Source of the DNA: CAYJLC01 sp044426345
GTDB taxonomy: Bacteria; Bacillota; Clostridia; Oscillospirales; Butyricicoccaceae
Direction of reading: 5' to 3'
DNA: 64,000 bases
Assembly (NCBI GenBank): GCA_044426345.1
Contig: JAWXUP010000005.1
Coordinates: 1-64,000, forward strand
The notes under the pieces: generated by a model
Told to the model about the DNA's origin: nothing
The model's input: only the letters and a program-made list of their open reading frames with translations
The model's database searches: none
Shown here: positions 35,703 through 44,673 of the stretch, in pieces
Numbering within the stretch: position 1 is the first letter of the stretch
How the letters are laid out: the number at the start of each line of letters is the position of its first letter
Made by a program: the position numbers and the translations under genes

Positions 35703-37313
35703 ATGAAAATGAATTTAGAAAGCTTAAAACAAGCTGAACAATGGGGCGAAATTGGTGTTGCTCTTCCAAAATACGACCCTGCTCAAATCCTTAAAAACAC
35801 AAACGAAACACCTAAATGGGTACACTTTGGCGCTGGTAATATTTTCCGTGGTTTTGTTGGTAAAATCAACCAAATTATGCTAAACGAAGGTGCTGCAGAC
35901 ACTGGTATTATCGCAGTTGACACTTTTGACTATGACATTATCCACAAAATCTATCACGATTACGACAACTTGACTATGCTGGTTAATTTACAACCTGATG
36001 GTAGTATGGTTAAAGAAATCATTGCAAGTATCATTAAATCATACGCAGTAGATGCTACAAACAAATCTGTTATGGACGAAATGATTGCAATTTTCGAAAA
36101 TCCTAGCCTACAAATGGCAAGTTTTACTGTAACTGAAAAAGGTTATGCTATCAAAAACCCAGCTGGCGAATATTTAGGCGTTGTACAAGCTGATATCGCT
36201 GATGAACCTAAAAATTCACGTCATGTTATGAGTATTGTTACATACTTAATGTATAAACGTTTCTTAAAAGGCGAACTTCCAATGGCTCTTGTAAGTATGG
36301 ATAACTGTAGCCACAATGGTGATATCCTTAAAGGTTCTGTTCTTGAAATTGCAGAACAATGGGCTGCTACTTCGAAAGTTCCTGCTGAATTCATTGCTTA
36401 CTTAAATGATGAATCAAAAGTTTCTTTCCCTTGGTCTATGATTGACAAAATCACTCCTCGTCCAGCTAAAGAAGTTGAACTTGAACTTGAAAAAATCGGC
36501 ATTGAAGATATGGCTCCAATAATTACTTCAAAAAATACTTTTATAGCTCCATTCGTAAATGCAGAAACTCCTCAATATCTAGTTATTGAAGATAAATTCC
36601 CTAATGGCAAACCTGCTTTAGAAGTTGGTGGCGTTTACATCACAGATCGTGACACTGTAAACAAAAGTGAAACTATGAAAGTTACAACTTGTCTAAACCC
36701 TCTTCACACTGCCCTATCGGTTTTCGGTTGTGTTTTAGGACACACTAGAATTTTCGAAGAAATGCGTGATCCAGAACTTAAAGCTTTAGTTGAAAAAATC
36801 GGCTATGTTGAAGCTATGCCTGTTGTTGTTGACCCTAAAATCATCGACCCTAAAGCGTTTATCGATGAAGTTCTAAACGATAGATTTGCTAACCCATTCG
36901 TTCCAGACGAACCTCAACGTATCGTTACTGATACATCTCAAAAAGTTGGTATTCGTTTTGGCGAAACTATCAAATCATACATCGAAAGCGAAACTTTAGA
37001 TGTTAATGATTTAACTTTCATTCCTCTAACTATCGCTGGTTGGCTTAGATATTTACTTGCTGTTGATGACAATGGCGAAGATATGAAACTAAGCTCTGAC
37101 CCTCTTTTAGAAGAACTTACAACTAAACTTGCTGACATTAAACTTGGTGGCGCATACGAAAATCAAGCTCTAGAAATTTTATCTAATGCATCAATTTTCG
37201 GTCTTGACCTTGTTGCTTGTGGTTTAGCTGATAAAATCGAAGATATGTTCGTTGAACTTATCCAAGGACCTGGTGCTGTTCGCGAAACTCTTAAAAAATA
37301 CTTAGCAAACTAA
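35703..37313 (+). CDS. uxuB: Fructuronate reductase (D-mannonate oxidoreductase)
   Basis: 536 residues of the mannitol dehydrogenase family. The NAD-binding motif HFGAGNIFRGFVGK is at about residues 42-55, SMDNCSHNGD near 202 is the family motif, and the catalytic Lys/Asn/His region is recognisable in NPLHTALSVFGCVLGH. It reduces D-fructuronate to D-mannonate, the substrate of UxuA. It follows uxuA by 74 bases and ends the transcript. uxaC (uronate isomerase) is not in the window. Confidence 0.92.
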   Translation: MKMNLESLKQAEQWGEIGVALPKYDPAQILKNTNETPKWVHFGAGNIFRGFVGKINQIMLNEGAADTGIIAVDTFDYDIIHKIYHDYDNLTMLVNLQPDGSMVKEIIASIIKSYAVDATNKSVMDEMIAIFENPSLQMASFTVTEKGYAIKNPAGEYLGVVQADIADEPKNSRHVMSIVTYLMYKRFLKGELPMALVSMDNCSHNGDILKGSVLEIAEQWAATSKVPAEFIAYLNDESKVSFPWSMIDKITPRPAKEVELELEKIGIEDMAPIITSKNTFIAPFVNAETPQYLVIEDKFPNGKPALEVGGVYITDRDTVNKSETMKVTTCLNPLHTALSVFGCVLGHTRIFEEMRDPELKALVEKIGYVEAMPVVVDPKIIDPKAFIDEVLNDRFANPFVPDEPQRIVTDTSQKVGIRFGETIKSYIESETLDVNDLTFIPLTIAGWLRYLLAVDDNGEDMKLSSDPLLEELTTKLADIKLGGAYENQALEILSNASIFGLDLVACGLADKIEDMFVELIQGPGAVRETLKKYLAN

Positions 37314-37325
37314 TTATATCTGATT

Positions 37326-37360
37326 AAAGCTCTAAAACATTTAAGTTTTAGAGCTTTTTT
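37326..37360 (+). terminator. Terminator after uxuB
   Basis: AAAGCTCTAAAAC pairs with GTTTTAGAGCTTT, followed by T residues. Confidence 0.9.
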
Positions 37361-37442
37361 GCACTCAAAAATCTTTTTTTGAATGTTTTTTTGCTATATA
37401 CACTGTTTTTTACCTCTTACCACTCGTGCTATCTTTTTTTTT

Positions 37443-37595
37443 GGAAGTACGCAGTCCGGCATTCGTGCATCATAATAAATAATGCGTAACAAACTCCCTC
37501 AGTCACTTCGGTGACAGCTCCCTGTAGGGGCGAACACTGTTCGCCCGTGACCACGCTATAAAAATCTCGCTATTTTGAAAATAACGCACCCTATA
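37443..37595. repeat. Degraded intergenic repeat (fragments of C, B and A)
   Basis: GAAGTACGCAGTCCGGCAT resembles an inverted piece of module C. ACTCCCTCAGTCA...GTGACAGCTCCCT is one end of module B, and GGGGCGAACACTGTTCGCCC is an inverted module A with its usual flank CACGCTATAAAAAT. The fragments lie directly against each other. The rest of the 37361-37687 gap has no gene. Confidence 0.7.
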
Positions 37596-37687
37596 CCCTT
37601 AGTTTTCCTCTACCAACCGTTCACCGAGTAATAAATTCACATCAAATAAATTAAAACTGACTCATCAGTCTCCCCTTCAACTTTCTA

Positions 37688-37716
37688 TTGCTTTATTGTT
37701 CTCCAAAAGCTATAAT
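37688..37716 (+). promoter_or_regulatory. Promoter of the EamA transporter gene
   Basis: TTGCTT, 17-base spacer, TATAAT, 34 bases before the start codon. Confidence 0.7.
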
Positions 37717-37750
37717 ATAGTAGTTAGTGTTACTATATAAGGAGAAATTT

Positions 37751-38635
37751 ATGAATATACATACAATCGCAATAATTTTAGCTGGTTTTTTTTGGGGAAC
37801 TAACGGTTTTTTCTGTCGCATTTTAGTCGAAGGTGGTTTAACTTCTAACCAAGTAGTTTTTCTTCGCTTTTTAGGAGCAACCATTTTCTTTTGTGTTGCT
37901 ATTTTTTGCACCGATAAACAACAATTCAAGATAAAAAAACAAGATATATGGTGCTTTTTAGGTAGTGGTTTTTGTAGTTTACTATTTTTTACAGCGTGCT
38001 ACTTTCAAGCTATGAATGTTCTCAGTTTATCTGCTGCTGCTATTTTGTTATACACTGCTCCGATTTTTATTGCTATAATTTCCAGAGTGTTATTTAAAGA
38101 GAAGTTTACATTTGTAAAGTTGCTTGCTCTCGCCCTTTCTTTTACAGGTTGTATTTTAGTTTGTGGAGTTGGAAATTTAAGTTTTTCTGCTAAAGGTATT
38201 TTATTAGGTTTAGGAGCCGGTTTAGGATATGCTCTTTACAGCGTTTTTTGTAAACTCGCTTACGAGCGTGGCTATACAAACAATACCGTGAATTTCTATT
38301 CTTGTGGTCTTGCCTCTATAGGTTGCCAAATTCTTTGGAATACCAGCGACTCATTTTTGCTTATATCACATTCACCTTTTAGTATAACTATTGCAATTTT
38401 ATGTGCTTTTTTGGGTTGTTTCATACCTTATATGCTATATTCTTACGGAATTACAGTCGTAAATATCTCAAAAGCATCAATTTTAGCCTCTATCGAGCTT
38501 GTAACAGCAACTGTTTTGGGCGTAGTATTATATCGCGAAGTTATGAATTTTTACTCAATTTTAGGTATTATTATGATTTTAAGTGCTATATTTATATTAA
38601 ATATTAAAAATTTGTCTCAAAAAATTGATTTATAG
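37751..38635 (+). CDS. EamA/DMT-family transporter
   Basis: 294 residues from the ATG at 37751 after AAGGAG; an in-frame ATG 8 codons earlier lies before the ribosome site. About ten hydrophobic helices form two five-helix EamA repeats. FFWGTNGFFCRIL in helix 1 and IELVTATVLGVVLYRE near the C-terminus are typical of drug/metabolite exporters. Substrate unknown; metabolite or amino-acid export is usual for the family. Confidence 0.85.
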   Translation: MNIHTIAIILAGFFWGTNGFFCRILVEGGLTSNQVVFLRFLGATIFFCVAIFCTDKQQFKIKKQDIWCFLGSGFCSLLFFTACYFQAMNVLSLSAAAILLYTAPIFIAIISRVLFKEKFTFVKLLALALSFTGCILVCGVGNLSFSAKGILLGLGAGLGYALYSVFCKLAYERGYTNNTVNFYSCGLASIGCQILWNTSDSFLLISHSPFSITIAILCAFLGCFIPYMLYSYGITVVNISKASILASIELVTATVLGVVLYREVMNFYSILGIIMILSAIFILNIKNLSQKIDL

Positions 38636-38705
38636 CAATATATATGATAAACTATTTGTGTATGAGAAAAAATACGTAATTTATATAAAAATTTTTGGAG
38701 GACTT

Positions 38706-40259
38706 ATGAGCATACTTACGGTAGAGCACGTAACACACGGTTTTGGAGCACGTCAGATTTTAGACGATGCCTCATTTAGATTGCTAAACGGCGAACACGT
38801 TGGCTTGGTTGGTGCAAATGGTGAAGGCAAAACCACATTTTTAAAGATAATTACAGGCGAACTTATGCCCGATGAAGGTAAAATTTCTTGGTGTAACCGA
38901 ATAACTACAGGTTATCTAGACCAACATTCAAAACTAGACCCTGAAAAGTCAATCCGTGATGTTCTTCGCGAAGCTTTTCAACCGATGTTTGATTTAGAGG
39001 CTGAAATGCTTGCAATGTATGATAAAATGGGCGAGGCAGACGATGCCGAAATCGACCGTTTGATGAACGAAACTGCTGATATTGCTAGCATTTTAGAAAA
39101 TAATGGTTTTTATATTATTGATGTTAAAATCGACGAAATTTCTGGTGGTTTAGGACTTTTTGATATCGGTTTAGAGCGAAAAGTTTCAGAATTATCTGGT
39201 GGACAACGTACAAAAGTTCTTCTTACAAAATTGCTTTTAGAAAATCCAATGATACTAATTCTGGACGAACCTACCAACTATTTAGACGAAAATCACATTA
39301 ATTGGCTTAAAAATTATCTTCAAAACTATGAAAATGCGTTCATTCTTGTATCGCACGATACAACTTTTATGAATAGCGTTGTAAACGTAATTTATCACGT
39401 TGAAAATTCAGTTTTGACTCGTTATTCTGGCGATTATAACAACTTTTTAAGTATGCACGAACTAAAAAAACGTCAAATCCAGCAAGCTTATGACAAACAA
39501 CAAAAAGAAATTGCTGATTTGGAAGATTTTATAGCAAGAAATAAAGCTCGTGTTGCGACAACAAATATGGCAAAATCACGTCAGAAAAAGCTTGATAAAA
39601 TGGATATTATCGAAATCGCAAAAGAAAAGGTTAAGCCTCGTTTTGCTTTCAAGGAAGCGAGAACTACTGGCAGATATGTTATAAAAGCTGAAAACTTAGT
39701 GCTTGGTTATGACGAACCTCTTACAAAACCTATGAAATTAGAGCTTGAACGTGGACAAAAAGTTGCAATTCGTGGTGTAAACGGACTTGGTAAATCTACA
39801 CTACTTAATACTTTACTTAAAATTATTCCACCAATCTCGGGTGACATCGAACTTGACCAATTTGTTACGCTAGGCTATTTCAAACAAGAAGAAATATCGA
39901 GCGAAAATACAGCACTTGAGGAAATCCACGAAGAATATCCGTCAATGACAATCGGCGAAGTTCGCTCGGTTTTAGCACATTGTGGCTTAACTTATGAGCA
40001 TATTGACAGCAAGGTTCGTGTGCTTTCAGGTGGTGAAAATGCTAAAGTTCGTTTGTGTAAAATTATGCATCGTGATATGAACTTGCTAGTTCTAGATGAA
40101 CCAACAAACCACTTAGATGTTGATGCTAAAGATGAGTTAAAACGTGCTATCAAAGAGTTCCGTGGAACTGTGCTTTTAGTAAGCCACGAACCTGAATTTT
40201 ATAATGATGTTTGTACGCACATTTGGGATTTAGAAGAATGGACTACTAAAATCGTGTAA
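38706..40259 (+). CDS. ABC-F family ATPase
   Basis: 517 residues from the ATG at 38706 (GGAGG upstream); 27 upstream in-frame codons have no ribosome site. Two ABC domains in one chain and no membrane part: Walker A GANGEGKTT near 38 and GVNGLGKST near 358, signatures LSGGQRTK and LSGGENAK, Walker B LILDEPTNYLD and LLVLDEPTNHLD, with the ABC-F linker around 245-300 (YDKQQKEIADLEDFIARNKA). Such proteins act on the ribosome, either as translation factors of the YbiT/YkpA kind or as antibiotic protectors. The former is more likely here. Confidence 0.9.
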   Translation: MSILTVEHVTHGFGARQILDDASFRLLNGEHVGLVGANGEGKTTFLKIITGELMPDEGKISWCNRITTGYLDQHSKLDPEKSIRDVLREAFQPMFDLEAEMLAMYDKMGEADDAEIDRLMNETADIASILENNGFYIIDVKIDEISGGLGLFDIGLERKVSELSGGQRTKVLLTKLLLENPMILILDEPTNYLDENHINWLKNYLQNYENAFILVSHDTTFMNSVVNVIYHVENSVLTRYSGDYNNFLSMHELKKRQIQQAYDKQQKEIADLEDFIARNKARVATTNMAKSRQKKLDKMDIIEIAKEKVKPRFAFKEARTTGRYVIKAENLVLGYDEPLTKPMKLELERGQKVAIRGVNGLGKSTLLNTLLKIIPPISGDIELDQFVTLGYFKQEEISSENTALEEIHEEYPSMTIGEVRSVLAHCGLTYEHIDSKVRVLSGGENAKVRLCKIMHRDMNLLVLDEPTNHLDVDAKDELKRAIKEFRGTVLLVSHEPEFYNDVCTHIWDLEEWTTKIV

Positions 40260-40368
40260 AATAACTGTTTTTGCGAAAATATTTTATAAATACCAATTAA
40301 ACTTAACATATAATTAAGCCCTTTTATCTTTAAATTAGGATTTTTATAAAAAGTCAGGAGATGAGATT

Positions 40369-41268
40369 GTGACACATTTATTCGCAATAAATCCTCACGC
40401 TGGATATAGTGACATCAGTGAACAGCTAAAAAGTGAAATTTCAGCAGTTTTCGATAAAAAAAGCGAGAAATATGAAGTATATTTAACCTTAGGCAGCTCA
40501 AAAGACCGTGAATTTATTCAAAACCGATTAAAAAAAGGGGATACTGTAAGAATTTATGCGTGTGGTGGAGATGGAACTGTACACGATATTGTAAATGCTA
40601 TATATGGTTTTGAAAATGCCTCTTTCGCTGTAATTCCTTGTGGAACTGGTAATGATTATGTAAAAAGCATTGGTGGGTACAATAATTTACGTGAACTTGT
40701 TGAATATGGAACAGAGATTTACGCTGATTTAATGAAAGTAAATGGTATTTTATGTATGAATATCACATCAATGGGACTTGATGCCGACGTTAACGTAAAC
40801 ACTATGAAGCACAAGAAAAATCCTATTTTCAAGGGTATTGCTTATTATTTAGGTGTACTTGAGAGTATTTTAGGCAAATTAGGACATAAAGTTACTGTTA
40901 AAATAAATGATTATGATAGATTTACCACCGAAATCTTGATGCTTGCTGTCGCTAAAGGTCATTATTATGGAAAAACGTTCAAAGCTGCACCATTAGCTGA
41001 TGTTGCCGACGGAAAAATCGATGTTTGCATTGTACATAAAATTCCATTTAGCCGAATTGTGAAGCTACTTCCTATTTATCAAAAAGGAAATCACGTTAAT
41101 AACGCTAAAGTGGCTGATGTAATTTCATATCAAAAAGCTGAGAAAATTAATATTACCTGCGAACACGCATTGTCTGTTAGTATAGATGGCGAGATGTATC
41201 AAGAAAAAAACATTGAAATTTCAGTTATGCCAAAGGCAATAAAGCTATTTTCGTTAAAAAATAAATAA
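40369..41268 (+). CDS. Diacylglycerol/lipid kinase family protein
   Basis: 299 residues from a GTG start (GGAG 8 bases upstream). The catalytic domain has NPHAGYSD at the N-terminus, CGGDGTVHDIVNAI near 65 (the DAG-kinase GGDGT motif) and IPCGTGNDYVKSIG near 88. SMGLDADV and the C-terminal KIDVCIVHKIPF are typical of YegS/DgkB-like enzymes. It probably phosphorylates diacylglycerol or a related lipid for phospholipid turnover. Confidence 0.88.
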   Translation: MTHLFAINPHAGYSDISEQLKSEISAVFDKKSEKYEVYLTLGSSKDREFIQNRLKKGDTVRIYACGGDGTVHDIVNAIYGFENASFAVIPCGTGNDYVKSIGGYNNLRELVEYGTEIYADLMKVNGILCMNITSMGLDADVNVNTMKHKKNPIFKGIAYYLGVLESILGKLGHKVTVKINDYDRFTTEILMLAVAKGHYYGKTFKAAPLADVADGKIDVCIVHKIPFSRIVKLLPIYQKGNHVNNAKVADVISYQKAEKINITCEHALSVSIDGEMYQEKNIEISVMPKAIKLFSLKNK

Positions 41269-41271
41269 AAT

Positions 41272-41303
41272 TAGGGAGCGTACAAAAAATACGTTCCCTT
41301 ATC
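41272..41303 (+). terminator. Terminator after the lipid kinase gene
   Basis: AGGGAGCGTA pairs with TACGTTCCCT (one G-U pair). A close relative of the same hairpin occurs at 41616-41660. Confidence 0.7.
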
Positions 41304-41385
41304 TTGTTAAAAAGTGGTATTTACAAAAATATAGCACAAACTAGCAAAACTCACCTTAACCTTAAAACTAAATATAAAAGCACAA

Positions 41386-41562
41386 ACTAGCAAAGTAAAA
41401 ATTTTTCAGAGAAAAATTATTTACGCAGTGGACTTATACGGCTCGCTGATAAAACAAGCTGTGTTTTCGTCTTTTGGATACTTTTGGACGACCAAAAGTA
41501 TCAGCCACGCGGCGAGCGTCTGCCGAGAAAAAAAATAGCACTAGTAGTAAGTGGAAAAAGCG
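41386..41562 (+). repeat. Module D repeat, forward copy
   Basis: About 175 bases, matching in inverted orientation the copy at 46864-47036. It contains the palindrome TACTTTTGG-ACGA-CCAAAAGTA (41479-41500), then CAGCCACGCGGCGAGCG. It sits between two nearly identical terminator hairpins in the 400-base gap before tadA. An open frame across it is a by-product of the repeat, not a gene. Confidence 0.8.
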
Positions 41563-41615
41563 AAAAATAAAAAGTTATATTCCAATGAAAATTCGATTTT
41601 TAAAGGTTATTTTAA

Positions 41616-41660
41616 AAAGTATAAGGGAACGTACAAAAAAATACGTTCCCTTATACTTTT
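41616..41660. terminator. Bidirectional terminator between repeat and tadA
   Basis: AAAAGTATAAGGGAACGTA pairs with TACGTTCCCTTATACTTTT and is flanked by A and T runs, so it can serve tadA on the minus strand. Its core repeats the hairpin at 41272. Confidence 0.8.
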
Positions 41661-41668
41661 ATTATAAA

Positions 41669-42121
41669 TTATATTTTATTTCTAAGTTTTTCGAAAAATT
41701 TTTGCAAAATCTCAACACATTCTTGCTCTAAAATACGCGATTTAAGATTCGGTCGATGATTAAACCCACAGTCGAAAAGATTTATATGACTACCTGCACA
41801 GCCAGCTTTTTGGTCGTACGCTCCGAAATACACGGTATTAATTCGTGCATTTATTATAGCTCCAGCGCACATAGGGCATGGCTCTAATGTTACATATAAA
41901 TCACAATCGGACAATCTCCACGTACCGAGTTTTTCGCAAGCACTTGTAATTGCCTCAATTTCTGCGTGGGAAATAGCTTGATTTTTAAGCTCTCGCTGAT
42001 TATGTCCACGTGCTATTATCTGTCCACCTTGAACAACAACTGCACCAATTGGTACTTCACCGATTTCTTCCGCTTTTTTCGCCTCAATTATAGCCTCTCG
42101 CATAAAATCTTCGTGCATCAT
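41669..42121 (-). CDS. tadA: tRNA-specific adenosine deaminase
   Basis: 150 residues of the cytidine-deaminase fold. Zinc ligands and the catalytic Glu are in SHAEIEAI (HAE) and EPCPMCAGAI (PCxxC). INARINTVYFGAYDQKAGCAGS is the TadA-specific continuation. The enzyme converts A34 of tRNA-Arg(ACG) to inosine. It starts by overlapping 4 bases with the preceding small Cys-rich gene, so the two are translated together. Confidence 0.93.
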   Translation of the reverse strand: MMHEDFMREAIIEAKKAEEIGEVPIGAVVVQGGQIIARGHNQRELKNQAISHAEIEAITSACEKLGTWRLSDCDLYVTLEPCPMCAGAIINARINTVYFGAYDQKAGCAGSHINLFDCGFNHRPNLKSRILEQECVEILQKFFEKLRNKI

Positions 42122-42339
42122 ATGTCAAAATCCTCAGTTTTAAAAGCTTTTCTCATTTTCACACGTGCTGGTGGTGTCCTTTTTAGTGGGTCATATTTAT
42201 ATTTTCTACAGGTATGATTTTTTGCAACCATTCCTCTTTTTTTGCATAAAACATTGTTATTATCCAGCACATCAGACGAAAAAGTACAATATACGCACAA
42301 TTTTTCTTCATCATTACGGCATAATTTTGAAATATTCAT
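42118..42339 (-). CDS. Small Cys-rich protein coupled to tadA
   Basis: 73 residues with an excellent ribosome site (GGAGG) and a consensus promoter upstream. Five cysteines lie at 7, 15, 18, 32 and 44; CVYC and the later CKKRG and HTCRKY suggest a zinc knuckle. The C-terminus is basic (KYDPLKRTPPARVKMRKAF), consistent with nucleic-acid binding. The stop overlaps the tadA start (ATGA). I know of uncharacterised proteins of this look in Clostridia but no function. Confidence 0.75.
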   Translation of the reverse strand: MNISKLCRNDEEKLCVYCTFSSDVLDNNNVLCKKRGMVAKNHTCRKYKYDPLKRTPPARVKMRKAFKTEDFDI

Positions 42340-42369
42340 AGAGTATCCTCCGAAGTTATTATTAATTAT

Positions 42370-42398
42370 ATTATACTATTTAAAATACTATTTTTCAA
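42370..42398 (-). promoter_or_regulatory. Promoter of the Cys-rich protein-tadA pair
   Basis: On the minus strand TTGAAA, 17-base spacer, TATAAT. The other 300 bases up to 42715 are AT-rich and show no gene. Confidence 0.8.
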
Positions 42399-42715
42399 GG
42401 TAAATGTTATTTTAGCTAAATTTGATATTTTACGAACTGTAAATAATAAATAACATACACCTTGTAGCTCGCGGAGTGGTTTTTGCTTAATTTTCTCCGT
42501 GTAAGTTATTTGGCGTGAATTTTTTTGTATATTCTTCAAATAAATTGGAAAATAATATTTTATACTGAAATTTCTCTCTGTACTTTAAGTGGCAAAAATC
42601 ACAATAAAATTACTAAAAAGTTTATATTTTTATACATTTTTTATACGTTGTATCAAAAGTTATACTTTGTATGAAAAATAACTATGAACTTTATGATAAT
42701 TTTTTAACAAAATAA

Positions 42716-42743
42716 TTGACAATGTATTTTCTTATGGTATAAT
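42716..42743 (+). promoter_or_regulatory. Promoter of the hydrogenase gene
   Basis: TTGACA, 16-base spacer, TATAAT. Confidence 0.85.
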
Positions 42744-42794
42744 ATAGTAGAGATTTATAATAAAAGTTTAAAATACAGGACAGAGGGGTTAACA

Positions 42795-44285
42795 ATGAGA
42801 GGTATTCACACTAATATCACGACGATTAGACGTCAAATTTTTAAAGAGGTTGCTAATATTGCGTATAATAACGTTGATATTGACACAATAGATTATTTAC
42901 ACTATAAAATGTTTCCAAGAGAAACACCAACATACAGAAATAACGTTTTTATGGAGCGTGCAGTTGTAAAAGAACGTATCAGACTTGCGTTTGGACTTCC
43001 AGTACGTGTATCTGGCGATTTCACACCACTTTCACAAAGTATAAAACAAATGCCAGCCGTAAGCAAACCATTTACAAAAGACCTTGTAAGCGTAATTTCA
43101 GTTGCGTGTAACTCTTGTCCTGAAAATTCTTATGTTGTAACTAATAACTGTCGCGGTTGTTTAGCTCACCCTTGTACTGAAGTTTGCCCTGTTGATGCCA
43201 TCGAAATGGTTGAAGGTAAATCGAAAATAAACCCTGAAAAATGTATTCGTTGTGGTAAATGTAAAGCAATTTGTCCATATAGCGCAATCGTTCACTACGA
43301 ACGTCCTTGTGCTGCAGCTTGTGGTGTTGATGCCATTGTAAATGACGAATATGGCCGTGCAAAAATCAACTATGACAAATGCGTATCTTGTGGTATGTGT
43401 ATTGTTAGCTGTCCTTTTGGTGCTATTGCAGATAAATCAGAAATATACCAAATGATTACAGATATGAATCGAGGTGTACGTTTGGCTGCTGCTGTTGCTC
43501 CAGCTATTGCAGGTCAGCTTGGTGAAAAAATTTCTTTTGCAAAAATGACAGATGCATTCAAACGTTTAGGTTTTGAAGATGTTGTTGAAGTAGCACTTGG
43601 TGCGGATATTGGTGCTGTTGAAGAGGCAAAACACTTTGCACACGCAGTTCCTAATGAACAAGATTTCTTAGCTACATCTTGTTGCCCAGCGTGGAGCGTT
43701 ATGGCGAAAAGAAATTTCCCTGAAATCGCACATTCAATTTCAGATTCAACAACTCCTATGATTGAAACTGCTCGTGTTATCAAGCAACGTAATCCAGATG
43801 TAAAAGTTGTTTTCGTAGGACCTTGTATTGCTAAAAAATCTGAGGCAACTCGTGAATCTGTTAAAACATATGTAGACTATGTTATCACTTTCGAAGAGCT
43901 TATGGGTATGATGGAAGCAAAAGGTGTAAACTTAGATGATATCACCGAAGAACGCGACTTGCATGATGCATCCTCTAACGGACGTGGTTACGCTTGTGCT
44001 GGTGGTGTTGCTCACGCAATCGAAGCAAATGTTAAAGCTATGTACCCAGATGTAGAAATTATGATTGACCGTGCCGAAGGTCTTTCAAACTGTAAAAAAA
44101 TGCTTACTCTTGCGAAATTCGGTAAAAGAAAAGGCTATTTGCTAGAAGGTATGGCTTGTCCTGGTGGTTGCGTTGGTGGTCCTGGTACTTTATCTACTCT
44201 TCCAAAAGCACAAAAGGCTGTTAAGACTTATCAATCTGAAAGTATATATGCACTGTCAAAAGACAATCCACATATTGAAGAATAA
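42795..44285 (+). CDS. Monomeric [FeFe] hydrogenase, group-B-like
   Basis: 496 residues. Residues 100-220 hold ferredoxin-type clusters: CRGCLAHPCTEVCP, CIRCGKCKAICP and CVSCGMCIVSCP, plus an extra CAAAC segment. The H-cluster domain has L1 TSCCPAW (near 294), L2 GPCIAKKSE (near 341) and L3 MACPGGCVGG (near 452). The L1 Ala and L2 Gly in place of the TSCCPGW and MPC of bifurcating and classical group-A enzymes are what I associate with group B. It would exchange electrons between ferredoxin and protons. No maturation genes or partner subunits are nearby. Function in vivo for group B is poorly known. Confidence 0.88.
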   Translation: MRGIHTNITTIRRQIFKEVANIAYNNVDIDTIDYLHYKMFPRETPTYRNNVFMERAVVKERIRLAFGLPVRVSGDFTPLSQSIKQMPAVSKPFTKDLVSVISVACNSCPENSYVVTNNCRGCLAHPCTEVCPVDAIEMVEGKSKINPEKCIRCGKCKAICPYSAIVHYERPCAAACGVDAIVNDEYGRAKINYDKCVSCGMCIVSCPFGAIADKSEIYQMITDMNRGVRLAAAVAPAIAGQLGEKISFAKMTDAFKRLGFEDVVEVALGADIGAVEEAKHFAHAVPNEQDFLATSCCPAWSVMAKRNFPEIAHSISDSTTPMIETARVIKQRNPDVKVVFVGPCIAKKSEATRESVKTYVDYVITFEELMGMMEAKGVNLDDITEERDLHDASSNGRGYACAGGVAHAIEANVKAMYPDVEIMIDRAEGLSNCKKMLTLAKFGKRKGYLLEGMACPGGCVGGPGTLSTLPKAQKAVKTYQSESIYALSKDNPHIEE

Positions 44286-44292
44286 TTATTTT

Positions 44293-44326
44293 AAAGCACA
44301 AGACGATAAAATCTTGTGCTTTTTTT
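44293..44326 (+). terminator. Terminator after the hydrogenase gene
   Basis: AAAGCACAAGA pairs with TCTTGTGCTTT, followed by a T run. Confidence 0.9.
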
Positions 44327-44336
44327 ATTGGGTGTA

Positions 44337-44627
44337 CGTGCCACGCACATTTGGTGCGATGTTAGATAATAAAACAATGCACGTCGTACCGTTTAAAAAA
44401 TCTGCTCCGATGATATAAATAGGACGTATTTGTTTGACGGACGGCCAATGACCGTCCCTACAGTGCTATGAAATATTCAATAATCTGCACGTCTATATTA
44501 ATGTACATAAAGCGTAGGGTGGGGGCTTGCTCCCACCGTTTAAAAAATCTGCTCCGATAATATAAATGTGACGTATTGGTTTGACGGACGACCAATGACT
44601 GTCCATACAGTACTATGAAATATTCAA
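44337..44627. repeat. Tandem 147-base duplication with module A/C fragments
   Basis: A fragment CGTGCCACGCACATTTGGTG (44337-44356) is an inverted piece of module C. Two 92-base direct repeats follow at 44389-44480 and 44536-44627, offset by 147 bases, each with a hairpin of the module-A kind (GGACGGCCAATGACCGTCC in the first). The linking part includes GTAGGGTGGGGGCTTGCTCCC. The gap 44327-44673 holds no gene. Confidence 0.8.
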
Positions 44628-44629
44628 CT

Positions 44630-44666
44630 AAAAAAACGAGTGAATTTTTAAAAATTCACTCGTTTT
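44630..44666 (-). terminator. Terminator of the copper-amine-oxidase-domain protein gene
   Basis: Perfect palindrome with arms AAAACGAGTGAATTTTT and AAAAATTCACTCGTTTT, followed on the minus strand by further T. Confidence 0.85.
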
Positions 44667-44673
44667 ATTTTAA

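Noticed and set aside
41474..41731. 85-codon frame over the D repeat and the start of the tadA terminator
   Set aside because: No ribosome site, crosses a terminator hairpin, and is built from repeat sequence.
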